This document shows, in pieces, positions 28,572-35,940 of a stretch of DNA of 64,000 bases (positions within the stretch are counted from its first letter, which is position 1; the number at the start of each line of letters is the position of its first letter). The translations under genes and the position numbers were made by a program. The stretch covers positions 1-64,000 of the forward strand of contig DVKT01000034.1 of the NCBI GenBank assembly GCA_018715885.1. The letters are read 5' to 3'. This DNA is from Caccoplasma intestinavium (GTDB lineage Bacteria > Bacteroidota > Bacteroidia > Bacteroidales > UBA11471). The notes under the pieces were generated by a model. The model had not been told where the DNA came from and searched no databases. It saw nothing but the letters and a program-made list of their open reading frames with translations.

Positions 28572-30539
28572 CTATGCGTCGATATTGGCGTATGTGGCGT
28601 TTTTCTCGATAAATTCTCGACGAGGCCCTACGTCTTCTCCCATAAGCATCGAGAATATGTAATCGACATCGGCCGCATTGTTGATGGTTACTTGTTTGAG
28701 TATCCGTGTTTCGGGATTCATGGTCGTTTCCCAAAGTTGTTCGGGATTCATTTCTCCCAAACCTTTGTAACGTTGGGTATGGATTCCCGATTCCGAACCT
28801 TCTCCGTATTTCTGTATGAAAGCCTGCCGTGCTTCTTCGGTATAGCAATACTCTTTGATATTTCCTTTGGCACAAAGGTAGAGTGGCGGGTTGGCGATAT
28901 AGAGATGCCCTGCCTCGATGATTTCGGGCATGTAGCGATAGAAAAGGGTCATGATGAGGGTGTTGATGTGGCTTCCATCGACATCGGCATTGGTCATGAT
29001 GATGATTTTGTGATAACGGAGTTTCTCGATGTTCGCTTTTTTGCTGTTTTCTTCACCGTCAACGCCGAATCGTACACCCAAAGCCGTGATGATGTTGTTC
29101 ACTTCATCTCTTTCGAACGCTTTGTGCCACATGGCTTTTTCTACATTGAGAATTTTACCCCGCAACGGCAATATGGCCTGTGTGGCGCGGCTGCGTCCTT
29201 GCTTGGCCGACCCGCCGGCCGAATCTCCCTCGACGAGGAATATTTCGCATTCTTCGGGGTTTCGAGACGAGCAGTCCGCCAGTTTTCCCGGCAGTCCGCC
29301 TCCGCTCATGGGACTTTTGCGTTGTACCGATTCCCTCGCTTTGCGGGCGGCGATACGTGCGGTAGCAGCGAGAATGACTTTATCTACGATGAGTTTGGCC
29401 TCTTTGGGGTGCTCTTCGAGATAGTTGGTGAGAGCTTCGCCCACGGCTTGGTTCACGGCGCCGCTTACTTCATTGTTGCCCAATTTGGTCTTGGTCTGGC
29501 CTTCGAACTGGGGCTCGGCAACTTTTACCGAAATGACGGCGATGAGTCCTTCCCGGAAATCTTCTCCCGATATTTCTACTTTTGCCTTTTCGAGTGCTTT
29601 GGCACTTGTGTCTTCGGCATATTTTTTCAGGACCCGCGTGAGAGCCGTACGGAAACCCGCCTCATGCGTTCCTCCTTCGATCGTGTTGATGTTGTTCACG
29701 TAAGAGTGCAGGTTTTCGCGGTATCCCGTGTTGTACATGATAGCGCATTCGATGGGAATGCTTTGTTTCTCGGTATTGAGGTAGATGACGTCGTTGATGA
29801 GAGGTTCGTTGTTTCGGTTGAGAAATCTGACGAATTCTTTGACACCTTCTTCGGAGTGGAATACTTCTTGTTTGGGATTGCCTTCCTCGTCTTTTTCCCG
29901 GAGATCGGTAAAAGTAATGGTAATGCCTTTATTGAGATAAGCCAGTTCCCGTAAACGATTTTGAAGTATTTCGTATTGATAGATTGTGTCTGTGAATATA
30001 CTGCCGTCGGGTTTGAAAGTGATGGTAGTTCCCGTTTCATGGGTATCTCCTATAACCTCGACGTCGTGCAGCGGTTTGCCGCAAGAATATTCCTGCATAT
30101 AGATTTTTCCGTTGCGGTGTATCTCGGCTCGCAAATAGGTCGATAAGGCATTGACGCAGGATACGCCGACACCGTGCAGACCGCCCGACACTTTGTAAGA
30201 ACCTTTGTCGAATTTACCTCCGGCATGTAAAACCGTGAGTACTACTTCGAGTGCCGATTTGTGTTCTTTCTCGTGCATGTCGACGGGAATACCCCGGCCG
30301 TTATCGGTTACGGTTATGGAGTTGTCTTCGTTGATGAAAACGTTGATGCGGTTACAGTAGCCGGCCAGTGCTTCATCGATAGAGTTATCGACTACTTCAT
30401 ATACCAAATGATGCAGACCTTTGACGCTGATGTCGCCGATATACATGGCAGGGCGTTTTCTTACGGCTTCGAGGCCTTCGAGTACCTGTATGCTATCAGC
30501 GGAGTAACTGGCATTCTGTTTGTTGTTTTCTTCTGACAT
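28572..30539 (-). CDS. gyrB: DNA gyrase subunit B
   Basis: 655 aa, full length and uninterrupted. GHKL ATPase domain with YEVVDNSIDEALAGYC, DNGRGIPVDMHEKE and GGLHGVGVSCVNALS; transducer; TOPRIM with LVEGDSAGGSAKQGR and NADVDGSHINTL; C-terminal RYKGLGEMNPEQLWETTMNP. With GyrA it introduces negative supercoils using ATP. A perfect 17-bp inverted repeat and a TATCTTTG -7 box lie 75-118 bases upstream, so it probably has its own promoter after the tRNA-Glu terminator. Confidence 0.97.
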   Translation of the reverse strand: MSEENNKQNASYSADSIQVLEGLEAVRKRPAMYIGDISVKGLHHLVYEVVDNSIDEALAGYCNRINVFINEDNSITVTDNGRGIPVDMHEKEHKSALEVVLTVLHAGGKFDKGSYKVSGGLHGVGVSCVNALSTYLRAEIHRNGKIYMQEYSCGKPLHDVEVIGDTHETGTTITFKPDGSIFTDTIYQYEILQNRLRELAYLNKGITITFTDLREKDEEGNPKQEVFHSEEGVKEFVRFLNRNNEPLINDVIYLNTEKQSIPIECAIMYNTGYRENLHSYVNNINTIEGGTHEAGFRTALTRVLKKYAEDTSAKALEKAKVEISGEDFREGLIAVISVKVAEPQFEGQTKTKLGNNEVSGAVNQAVGEALTNYLEEHPKEAKLIVDKVILAATARIAARKARESVQRKSPMSGGGLPGKLADCSSRNPEECEIFLVEGDSAGGSAKQGRSRATQAILPLRGKILNVEKAMWHKAFERDEVNNIITALGVRFGVDGEENSKKANIEKLRYHKIIIMTNADVDGSHINTLIMTLFYRYMPEIIEAGHLYIANPPLYLCAKGNIKEYCYTEEARQAFIQKYGEGSESGIHTQRYKGLGEMNPEQLWETTMNPETRILKQVTINNAADVDYIFSMLMGEDVGPRREFIEKNATYANIDA

Positions 30540-30612
30540 ATCTTTGTTGTGTTAATTCTGTTCGAGTGCTCGGTTGCTCCTCGATTTTTTTTCAGAATAA
30601 AGAATTTTTATA

Positions 30613-30657
30613 CTTTGTCGAGAGGTTTTGCGCAACAAAAACCTCTCGACAAAGATA
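30613..30657 (-). promoter_or_regulatory. Perfect inverted repeat overlapping the probable gyrB promoter
   Basis: CTTTGTCGAGAGGTTTT (30613-30629) and its exact complement (30638-30654) are separated by 8 bases. On the minus strand TATCTTTG (30650-30657), a full match to the Bacteroidota -7 box, overlaps the outer arm, so the message would begin inside or next to the hairpin. No good -33 box is seen 19-21 bases upstream. There is no T tract after it on the gyrB side, so it is not an ordinary terminator. Confidence 0.6.
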
Positions 30658-30807
30658 ATGAAAAATCTCTGTATCGGGAAATTTTTAGCAATCTTTTCGA
30701 TGCTTTGTGCAAGGTGTTTTTGTGTGGTGTCTACTGCTTTATGTGGAGATTGCAGCGGGACTCGGTGTATGCTGTGTTATGGATAGCCGAGTAAAGGACA
30801 GATGCAC

Positions 30808-30837
30808 AAAAAGCGTCGAGGAGAACCTCGACGCTTG
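30808..30837 (-). terminator. Terminator after tRNA-Glu
   Basis: AGCGTCGAGG / CCTCGACGCT 10-bp stem, loop AGAA, T tract on the minus strand; it begins one base after the 3' end of the tRNA. Confidence 0.85.
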
Positions 30838-30909
30838 TAGCCCATAGGGGAATCGAACCCCTCTTTCAAGAATGAAAATCTTGCGTCCTAACCGATAGAC
30901 GAATGGGCC
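30838..30909 (-). tRNA. tRNA-Glu (anticodon TTC), copy 2
   Basis: 72-nt cloverleaf: acceptor GGCCCAT/ATGGGCT, anticodon loop TTTTCAT with anticodon TTC, T-arm GGGG-TTCGATT-CCCC, discriminator A. The 3' CCA is not encoded. Identical to the copy at 31259-31330. Confidence 0.97.
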
Positions 30910-30966
30910 GTACTCACCGCTTTATACAGCGGTCTCACTAACTCCTCGTTCCGGGAGTTTGCGGTA

Positions 30967-31218
30967 TCAGAGTTTGTTGATGTGCAAAGCCAATTTCGAT
31001 TTCAAGTTGTTGGCTTTGTTTTTGTGTATCACATTTCTCTTGGCCAACTTGTCGAGCATCGACGAAACTTGGCGATACAATGCGGTGGCGTCGTCTTTCA
31101 CGGTCATGGCGCGCAATTTGCGGACGGCGTTACGAGCGGTTTTTGCGTAGTATCTGTTGCGCAAGTTTCTGGTTTGCGTCTGTCTGATTCTTTTGATGGA
31201 TGATTGATGATTTGCCAT
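30967..31218 (-). CDS. rpsT: 30S ribosomal protein S20
   Basis: 83 aa, basic, all-helical. It begins MANHQSSIKRIRQTQTRNLR and includes TARNAVRKLRAM and HKNKANNLKSKLALHINKL, all characteristic of S20, which binds 16S rRNA at the bottom of the 30S subunit. It sits between two identical tRNA-Glu genes on the same strand (40 bases from the upstream one, 57 from the downstream one), and likely shares their promoter at 31385-31415. Confidence 0.95.
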   Translation of the reverse strand: MANHQSSIKRIRQTQTRNLRNRYYAKTARNAVRKLRAMTVKDDATALYRQVSSMLDKLAKRNVIHKNKANNLKSKLALHINKL

Positions 31219-31258
31219 TCAATAAATCTCCTTTTAAATTTTCTTTGTTTCTAATTGG

Positions 31259-31330
31259 TAGCCCATAGGGGAATCGAACCCCTCTTTCAAGAATGAAAAT
31301 CTTGCGTCCTAACCGATAGACGAATGGGCC
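31259..31330 (-). tRNA. tRNA-Glu (anticodon TTC), copy 1
   Basis: 72-nt cloverleaf identical in sequence to the copy at 30838-30909; anticodon TTC in loop TTTTCAT. First element of the tRNA-rpsT-tRNA unit, with a full-consensus promoter upstream. Confidence 0.97.
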
Positions 31331-31384
31331 GTTTTCCGTAATTCCCTATCAATGAAAGAGAGAGGGTCTCCGAAAATGCGAGTG

Positions 31385-31415
31385 CAAATATAGAGCTGTT
31401 TTTTGAATTGGCAAA
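31385..31415 (-). promoter_or_regulatory. Promoter of the tRNA-Glu/rpsT unit
   Basis: Minus strand TTTG (31412-31415), 19 bases, TATATTTG (31385-31392): exact Bacteroidota consensus, about 50 bases before tRNA-Glu. Confidence 0.85.
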
Positions 31416-31491
31416 ATATTTAGATAAAAAATTGTCTTTCTCCGTTATTTGTCGGATTTTTGTACCCTTAAATAGCTTGTTTTCGCCATAT

Positions 31492-32217
31492 ATGTTGGAA
31501 AAAACACGAGGTATCGTATTGCATACGATTGCATACAGCGATAAGGTGTCGATCGTACAGGTTTATACCGAACGTTTCGGGCGGGCGGCCTATTTGTTGC
31601 CGCAGTCGCAGGGAAAACGTTCCCGTATGTTGCGCCCGCTTTTTTCTCCGTTCGCTTTTCTCGAAATCGATTCGGAAATGCAGGCGGGGCAGGATATTTT
31701 CCGCATACGCGATGTGCGTCAGGTCGAGGTGTGGAGTCATATCTATGGCGATCCGGTGAAAACATCGGTCGCATTGTTTCTCTCTGAAATGTTGTCCCGG
31801 CTGTTTCGGGAGTCGGAGTCCAATCCCGCATTTTTCGATTTCCTTGTGCAATCGATACGTCTTTTCGATATGATGGAAGAGGGAAAGGCCAATTTTCATT
31901 TGTGGTTTTTGTTGCGCTTGTCGGGTTTTCTCGGATTTCTGCCCAATACCGAACAGTATGGCGAAGATTGTTTTTTCGATATGCTCGAAGGGGTGTTTGT
32001 GCCGGCGACACCGGCACATCGTCATGTGTTGTTGCCCGCAGAGGCCGGCGTGTTTGCTCGCCTCATGCGCATGAATACGCATAATCTGAGCCGTTTCCGT
32101 TTTACGAGAGATGAACGCCGGACGATTCTCGAGCAAATGATTACGTATTATCGTCTGCATCAACCCGAGTTGTCCGAAATACGTTCCCTCGAAATCATGC
32201 ACGAACTTTTTGATTGA
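31492..32217 (+). CDS. recO: DNA repair protein RecO
   Basis: 241 aa from the ATG at 31492 (MLEKTRGIVLHTIAYSDKVS); the frame continues 28 codons upstream but those overlap the tRNA promoter region and look non-coding. N-terminal OB-fold (1-80, with GKRSRMLRPLFSPFAFLEID), then a helical region with FLSEMLSRLFRESESNPAFFDFL and FHLWFLLRLSGFLGFLP. With RecR it loads RecA onto SSB-coated gaps. It is divergent from the tRNA-Glu/rpsT unit. Confidence 0.92.
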   Translation: MLEKTRGIVLHTIAYSDKVSIVQVYTERFGRAAYLLPQSQGKRSRMLRPLFSPFAFLEIDSEMQAGQDIFRIRDVRQVEVWSHIYGDPVKTSVALFLSEMLSRLFRESESNPAFFDFLVQSIRLFDMMEEGKANFHLWFLLRLSGFLGFLPNTEQYGEDCFFDMLEGVFVPATPAHRHVLLPAEAGVFARLMRMNTHNLSRFRFTRDERRTILEQMITYYRLHQPELSEIRSLEIMHELFD

Positions 32218-32361
32218 TCCTTGTCGTAGTAAGGGAATATTTGATGCATGATGTTTTTTGCAAAGATTGTGTTTGGACAGAAAGTCTTTTTCTCGACAGG
32301 CGATTGGGTGTCATGGGAAAAAGTTGTCAAAAAAGAGAAGGCGATCATATCTTTGTGGGAA

Positions 32362-32393
32362 TTTGCAGATGTGTCGTGAAAGTTGTAATTTTG
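32362..32393 (+). promoter_or_regulatory. tRNA-Arg promoter
   Basis: TTTG (32362-32365), 20 bases, TAATTTTG (32386-32393), 17 bases before the tRNA. A second possible site, TTG-N21-TATCTTTG (32324-32355), lies just upstream. Confidence 0.8.
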
Positions 32394-32410
32394 TCCCTCG
32401 GAAATCAATT

Positions 32411-32482
32411 GCTCTTGTAGTTCAATGGATAGAACGAAAGTTTCCTAAACTTTAAATCCGGGTTCGATTCCCGGCGGGAGTA
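32411..32482 (+). tRNA. tRNA-Arg (anticodon CCT)
   Basis: 72-nt cloverleaf: acceptor GCTCTTG/CGGGAGT with G-T pairs, anticodon stem AAAGT/ACTTT, loop TTCCTAA with anticodon CCT (reads AGG), T-arm CCGGG-TTCGATT-CCCGG, discriminator A. CCA not encoded. Confidence 0.95.
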
Positions 32483-32488
32483 CATAGA

Positions 32489-32530
32489 AGGGACTGTAAA
32501 TCTATTATTAGATTACAGTCCCTTTTTTTT
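32489..32530 (+). terminator. Terminator of tRNA-Arg
   Basis: GGGACTGTAAATCTA / TAGATTACAGTCCC hairpin (one bulge) followed by eight T residues. Confidence 0.88.
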
Positions 32531-32648
32531 ACGAACTTTTTTTTGAAGGGATTTTCCCGACAGTTATTTTGTCCTTGATTCAGGAGACGAAGATTTCTTT
32601 TAAGTTACCGTTCCCTGTTTGCCGCATTTAGAGGGAAATTCTTGCAGA

Positions 32649-33788
32649 TTATAATAATATTTTAACGGCAGATTTTCCTATATATATGATATATAGTCCT
32701 TTCCCTTCGAGCACGGGAATATCTTGCGGACTGCCTGTATAAATGATTTGGCCGAGCGGGTTGTAGATTTTGATTTCTTCATTTTCATCTATATGGGTAA
32801 TGTGTATTTTTCCTTCTTTGGTATATATGTGCATTTCCGGGCTGGGAATATTCTTCAAACCCGACGCTCCCGATTTTTCTACTTGTAATATGCAGCTGGC
32901 CGAAATTTCGCTGCCGTCGGTCGTATTGGCGGAGATAATTGTCCAGCCTGGCGAAAGAGCAACGACCAGACCTTCGTTGGTTACGATGGCAACATCTCGA
33001 TCGGAACTTTCCCACGTCAGTTTCTTCGATGAGACATTTTCAGGCGAGAACGTGGCGATGAGTTGTTTCCGTTCTCCGGGATCCATTTTTAGTTCGCTGG
33101 GTTCTATCGTTATATTTTCTGCCAATGTCGGTTTTACCGTTATTTTGCATTCTGCTGTTTTTCCGTTGTGTGTTGTGCAGGTGATGATCGTATTTCCGGC
33201 TTTTGAGGCGGTGATTGTTCCGTTTTCTATTTTGGCTACGGATTCGTCGCTCGAGTCCCATTTATAGGTCGTGCTTGCATCGCTCGGTGTCAAGGTGGGA
33301 GAAAAAGAATAACTTTCTCCGATTCCTAGTGTGAGTGTCCCGGGAATACTTACGGCTTCGAGTTCGACGATTTTGATGTTGTTGTAGAAGTTGTAAATAT
33401 CTCTTATCTCTCCTTTTGCATTTTTGTAGGCGTAACTCACGGTTACGACCGGAATATTTGTCGTTTTTTCCGCCGCTTTTATGGTGCACCAACCGGTTTG
33501 TCCGTTTTTCCCCGAAGTTACCTTTATACATTCGGTTCCCATTCCCCACGGTGTTGCCGAGAAAGATTCCGCCCCACTGATGCTGTAATAGTAGAGGGTT
33601 ATACTGCGTCCGACGGTGATTGTATAGTATTTGGTTTGGTCGTGGATGGTCAATCCTAAACAAACTTGTGAGCTGAATATGAAACACAAAAGTATCAAAA
33701 GAGATTTCCCGTTGATGCTATAATTTTTGAACCTGTTTTTATATTTCCTATCGGGAAACGTATATGTATTTTTGTTGACGGTTTCCAT
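32649..33788 (-). CDS. Secreted protein with two BIG2-type Ig-like domains and a T9SS-like C-terminal signal
   Basis: 379 aa. A long basic N-region precedes the hydrophobic signal core SLLILLCFIFSSQVCLG (about 29-45). Two bacterial Ig-like group 2 domains follow: about 122-205 (LTLGIGESYSFSPTLTPSDA to GNTIITCTTHNGK) and about 210-300 (MDPGERKQLIATFSPENV to ISANTTDGSEI). The last ~70 residues (EIKIYNPLGQIIYTG, GKGLYIIYIGKSAVKILL) resemble a type A type-IX-secretion sorting domain. It is probably exported and cell-surface or adhesive; no enzyme domain is seen. Unit of one gene; a stretch of 340 bases separates it from the CRISPR array. Confidence 0.72.
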   Translation of the reverse strand: METVNKNTYTFPDRKYKNRFKNYSINGKSLLILLCFIFSSQVCLGLTIHDQTKYYTITVGRSITLYYYSISGAESFSATPWGMGTECIKVTSGKNGQTGWCTIKAAEKTTNIPVVTVSYAYKNAKGEIRDIYNFYNNIKIVELEAVSIPGTLTLGIGESYSFSPTLTPSDASTTYKWDSSDESVAKIENGTITASKAGNTIITCTTHNGKTAECKITVKPTLAENITIEPSELKMDPGERKQLIATFSPENVSSKKLTWESSDRDVAIVTNEGLVVALSPGWTIISANTTDGSEISASCILQVEKSGASGLKNIPSPEMHIYTKEGKIHITHIDENEEIKIYNPLGQIIYTGSPQDIPVLEGKGLYIIYIGKSAVKILL

Positions 33789-34128
33789 GATTTTGTCCGT
33801 TTTTTGAAATTTGCTATATGGTAATAGCCGTTCTTATAGAGGTTTGAATACTGCTATGGATTGCTTGCAAATATATAACTTATCGTCCGAAAGGATAACT
33901 TGGAAATGAAAAATATTTTGCTTGTGTTTTTTGACGTAGGAAATCGGCTTTTCTGTCTGAAATCAGAATTTGTAGAATATAATCTCAAAGGATTGGGTCG
34001 AAAAAACTTCTTTTACAATTGAATTCTTGGGAATGCCTAAATTATAGTTAAAAATGAAATTTAAAATTGATTTGTTTTTAAATAAAACGGTATATTTCAT
34101 TCCAAAATATACACATGCATGTACACAT
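33789..34128. other. AT-rich gap between Ig-like protein gene and CRISPR array
   Basis: No gene, hairpin terminator or repeat unit recognised. The short palindrome ACACATGCATGTAC lies at 34111-34124, just before the first, degenerate CRISPR repeat. Confidence 0.5.
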
Positions 34129-34561
34129 GTTGTGAATTTGCTTCTAATATTGTATCTTTGACATATCGAATACAGCGACATGGCCGGTACAGAGCGGCAT
34201 GCATTCGTTGTAAATTGCTTTCAAAATTGTATCTTTGACATATCGAATACAGCATTTGTATAAATGGTTTGATTACCTTTGATGTTGTAAATTGCTTTCA
34301 AAATTGTATCTTTGACATATCGAATACAGCTCCCTCCCATTCTGACACTAATACTCCGTGTTGTAAATTGCTTTCAAAATTGTATCTTTGACATATCGAA
34401 TACAGCAATGATGTTCGTGCAAAGCGACCTATGCCGGTTGTAAATTGCTTTCAAAATTGTATCTTTGACATATCGAATACAGCTCAACTATATCACAGTT
34501 CAAATCAAAACACAGTTGTAAATTGCTTTCAAAATTGTATCTTTGACATATCGAATACAGC
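34129..34561 (+). CRISPR. Type II-C CRISPR array, six 47-bp repeats and five spacers
   Basis: Repeats start at 34129 (48 bp, degenerate), 34207, 34284, 34360, 34437 and 34515; the last five are identical 47-mers beginning GTTGTAAATTGC and ending ATATCGAATACAGC. Spacers are 30, 30, 29, 30 and 31 bp. In the first repeat nt 24 onward are unchanged but the 5' part carries an insertion and several substitutions, so it is the old, leader-distal end; new spacers should enter at the cas2 side. Transcription rightward is inferred from anti-repeat pairing (nt 1-23) with the tracrRNA and from promoter elements inside each repeat: GTTG (1-4), 19 bases, TATCTTTG (24-31). Confidence 0.97.
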
Positions 34562-34631
34562 AGGATATATACAGTATGCTGTATTTCAGGAATTTGAATC
34601 GAAGATTAGAATAGAAAAAGTATTCGAATAA

Positions 34632-34666
34632 AAAGGACTCCAAGTATAGTGCGGAGTCCTTTTTTG
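34632..34666. terminator. Bidirectional terminator shared by CRISPR array and cas operon
   Basis: AAAGGACTCC / GGAGTCCTTT stem with loop AAGTATAGTGC, A tract on the left and T tract on the right. It sits between the array (+) and cas2 (-), which converge. Confidence 0.82.
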
Positions 34667-34669
34667 TTT

Positions 34670-35014
34670 TTAGAAAAGTTCGAGTTGTTGTCCCGGGGCG
34701 TTGGGCGGAATCGTTTTGCGGGCGGAAAATATTTCCATCATACCGAATTGTTTATCGGTGATACAAAGAATCCCTACGTCGCCCAACGGCGGCAGAAACA
34801 TTTTTACTCTTTTTATGTGTACTTGGGCATTTTCGCGACTGGGGCAGTGGCGCACATAAATGGAAAATTGAAACATGGTGAATCCGTCGCGCATAAGCTT
34901 TTTGCGGAAGTCGGCGTATGCTTTTCGCTCTTTCTTGGTATCGGTCGGCAGGTCGAAAAAAACAAGTACCCACATGATACGATATTCACTGAAACGGTCG
35001 AGTTCGTTGTTCAC
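34670..35014 (-). CDS. cas2: CRISPR-associated endonuclease Cas2
   Basis: 114 aa from a GTG at 35014, chosen because it overlaps the cas1 stop as GTGA and gives the usual N-terminus (MNNELDRFSEYRIMWVLVFF); a longer frame to 35056 would overlap cas1 by 46 bases. The ferredoxin-like core has the conserved Asp in VFFDLPTDTKKER and the strands FTMFQFSIYVRHC and GDVGILCITDKQFG. With Cas1 it forms the complex that inserts new spacers. Last gene of cas9-cas1-cas2. Confidence 0.94.
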   Translation of the reverse strand: MNNELDRFSEYRIMWVLVFFDLPTDTKKERKAYADFRKKLMRDGFTMFQFSIYVRHCPSRENAQVHIKRVKMFLPPLGDVGILCITDKQFGMMEIFSARKTIPPNAPGQQLELF

Positions 35015-35940
35015 ATTTCGGGATAGATGATTTTGCGTAATTCGCCCGAGAAACATTTATATAGAGATGCGGTCGTTTGGGCGACGGCAATCATGAGCGG
35101 GCTGCGTTGTCCGCCGATGCAGACTTCGGTAGTCGGCAGGGCGAGTAGGCGGGCTTTGGTCGATGTAGATAGTCGGCTTATATCGATTCTTTCATCGAGC
35201 AGTTCGCACACCATATGGTCGACGTAGGGACGGTACGGTTCCATGATGTCGTCGGCGAGGCAGTAGGCGTTGTAGCGGTTGTGGTGGTGAATGCCCAACG
35301 TGGGCAGCAGCCCGCTGGTTACGAGAGCCCGGGCCACGACGGCGCGCAGAATGGCGTAGCCGTAGTTGAGCAGGTTGTTGGGCGGTACACCGTCGCGTTT
35401 GCGCCGGAAGTAAGGTATCCCGGGGAAGAGGTTGTCCCAATAGTAGACGGCCGCCCGGGCTTCCATATTGTCGGTATCGCCGCTGCGTACCTCGTTTACC
35501 CACTTCAACATATTGCGGTTTTCGACTCCGAGGCGGTGCAGTAGAGCAGCTTGGTTGGCGATTTTGGCCTGTACGGTTTGTTGCCACAGTTGTTTCCGCA
35601 AGGGAAGAGAGGCCTCTATTTGATCGCGGAATCGCTCGCTTTGCGTGGCATTGCCGCACAGCGGAAGCATGAGTCCGGTGGGGAGGTGGCTGTCGTCGCA
35701 AGTGATGACGGCGCAGTTGTTGTCGAGCAGGGCTGCCAACAATGCGTGGGTAATGGTGATTTGCCGATGGTCGAGCAGCAGTACGCCGATGTCTTCGACG
35801 GGAATGGTGCGTTCGGCTTTCTGCTTGAACGCTGTCGACACCGAGTCGTTCTTTTCTACCTCGGGAAGCCGTAGCACGAGTTGTCCGTTGTTGAAACTCA
35901 GGTAGGCCGGGTTTCCGAAATAGAGGGTCTTTTTTATCAT
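35011..35940 (-). CDS. cas1: CRISPR-associated endonuclease Cas1 (type II)
   Basis: 309 aa integrase of spacer acquisition. N-terminal beta domain (MIKKTLYFGNPAYLSFNNGQ), then the helical catalytic domain: Glu in NMEARAAVYYWDNLFPG, the segment NNLLNYGYAILRAVVAR, His in LGIHHHNRYNAYCLADD and the following Asp residues in LADDIMEPYRP, the metal site of Cas1. The start overlaps the cas9 stop by four bases (ATGA), and the end overlaps cas2 by four (GTGA), so the three proteins are translationally coupled. Confidence 0.96.
   Translation of the reverse strand: MIKKTLYFGNPAYLSFNNGQLVLRLPEVEKNDSVSTAFKQKAERTIPVEDIGVLLLDHRQITITHALLAALLDNNCAVITCDDSHLPTGLMLPLCGNATQSERFRDQIEASLPLRKQLWQQTVQAKIANQAALLHRLGVENRNMLKWVNEVRSGDTDNMEARAAVYYWDNLFPGIPYFRRKRDGVPPNNLLNYGYAILRAVVARALVTSGLLPTLGIHHHNRYNAYCLADDIMEPYRPYVDHMVCELLDERIDISRLSTSTKARLLALPTTEVCIGGQRSPLMIAVAQTTASLYKCFSGELRKIIYPEM

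Noticed and set aside
28545..29954. Long open frame (469 codons) on the + strand opposite gyrB
   Set aside because: Complete mirror of a well-conserved gene; its composition is that of the antisense strand and no domain is visible. Similar frames opposite pckA (42169-43386), sdhA (16583-17824), rnr (26954-28102) and the TonB receptor (13669-14604) were rejected for the same reason.
34562..34631. Second tracrRNA or anti-repeat beside the array
   Set aside because: Only the short palindrome TACAGTATGCTGTA is present; no stretch complementary to repeat nt 1-23 was found here.
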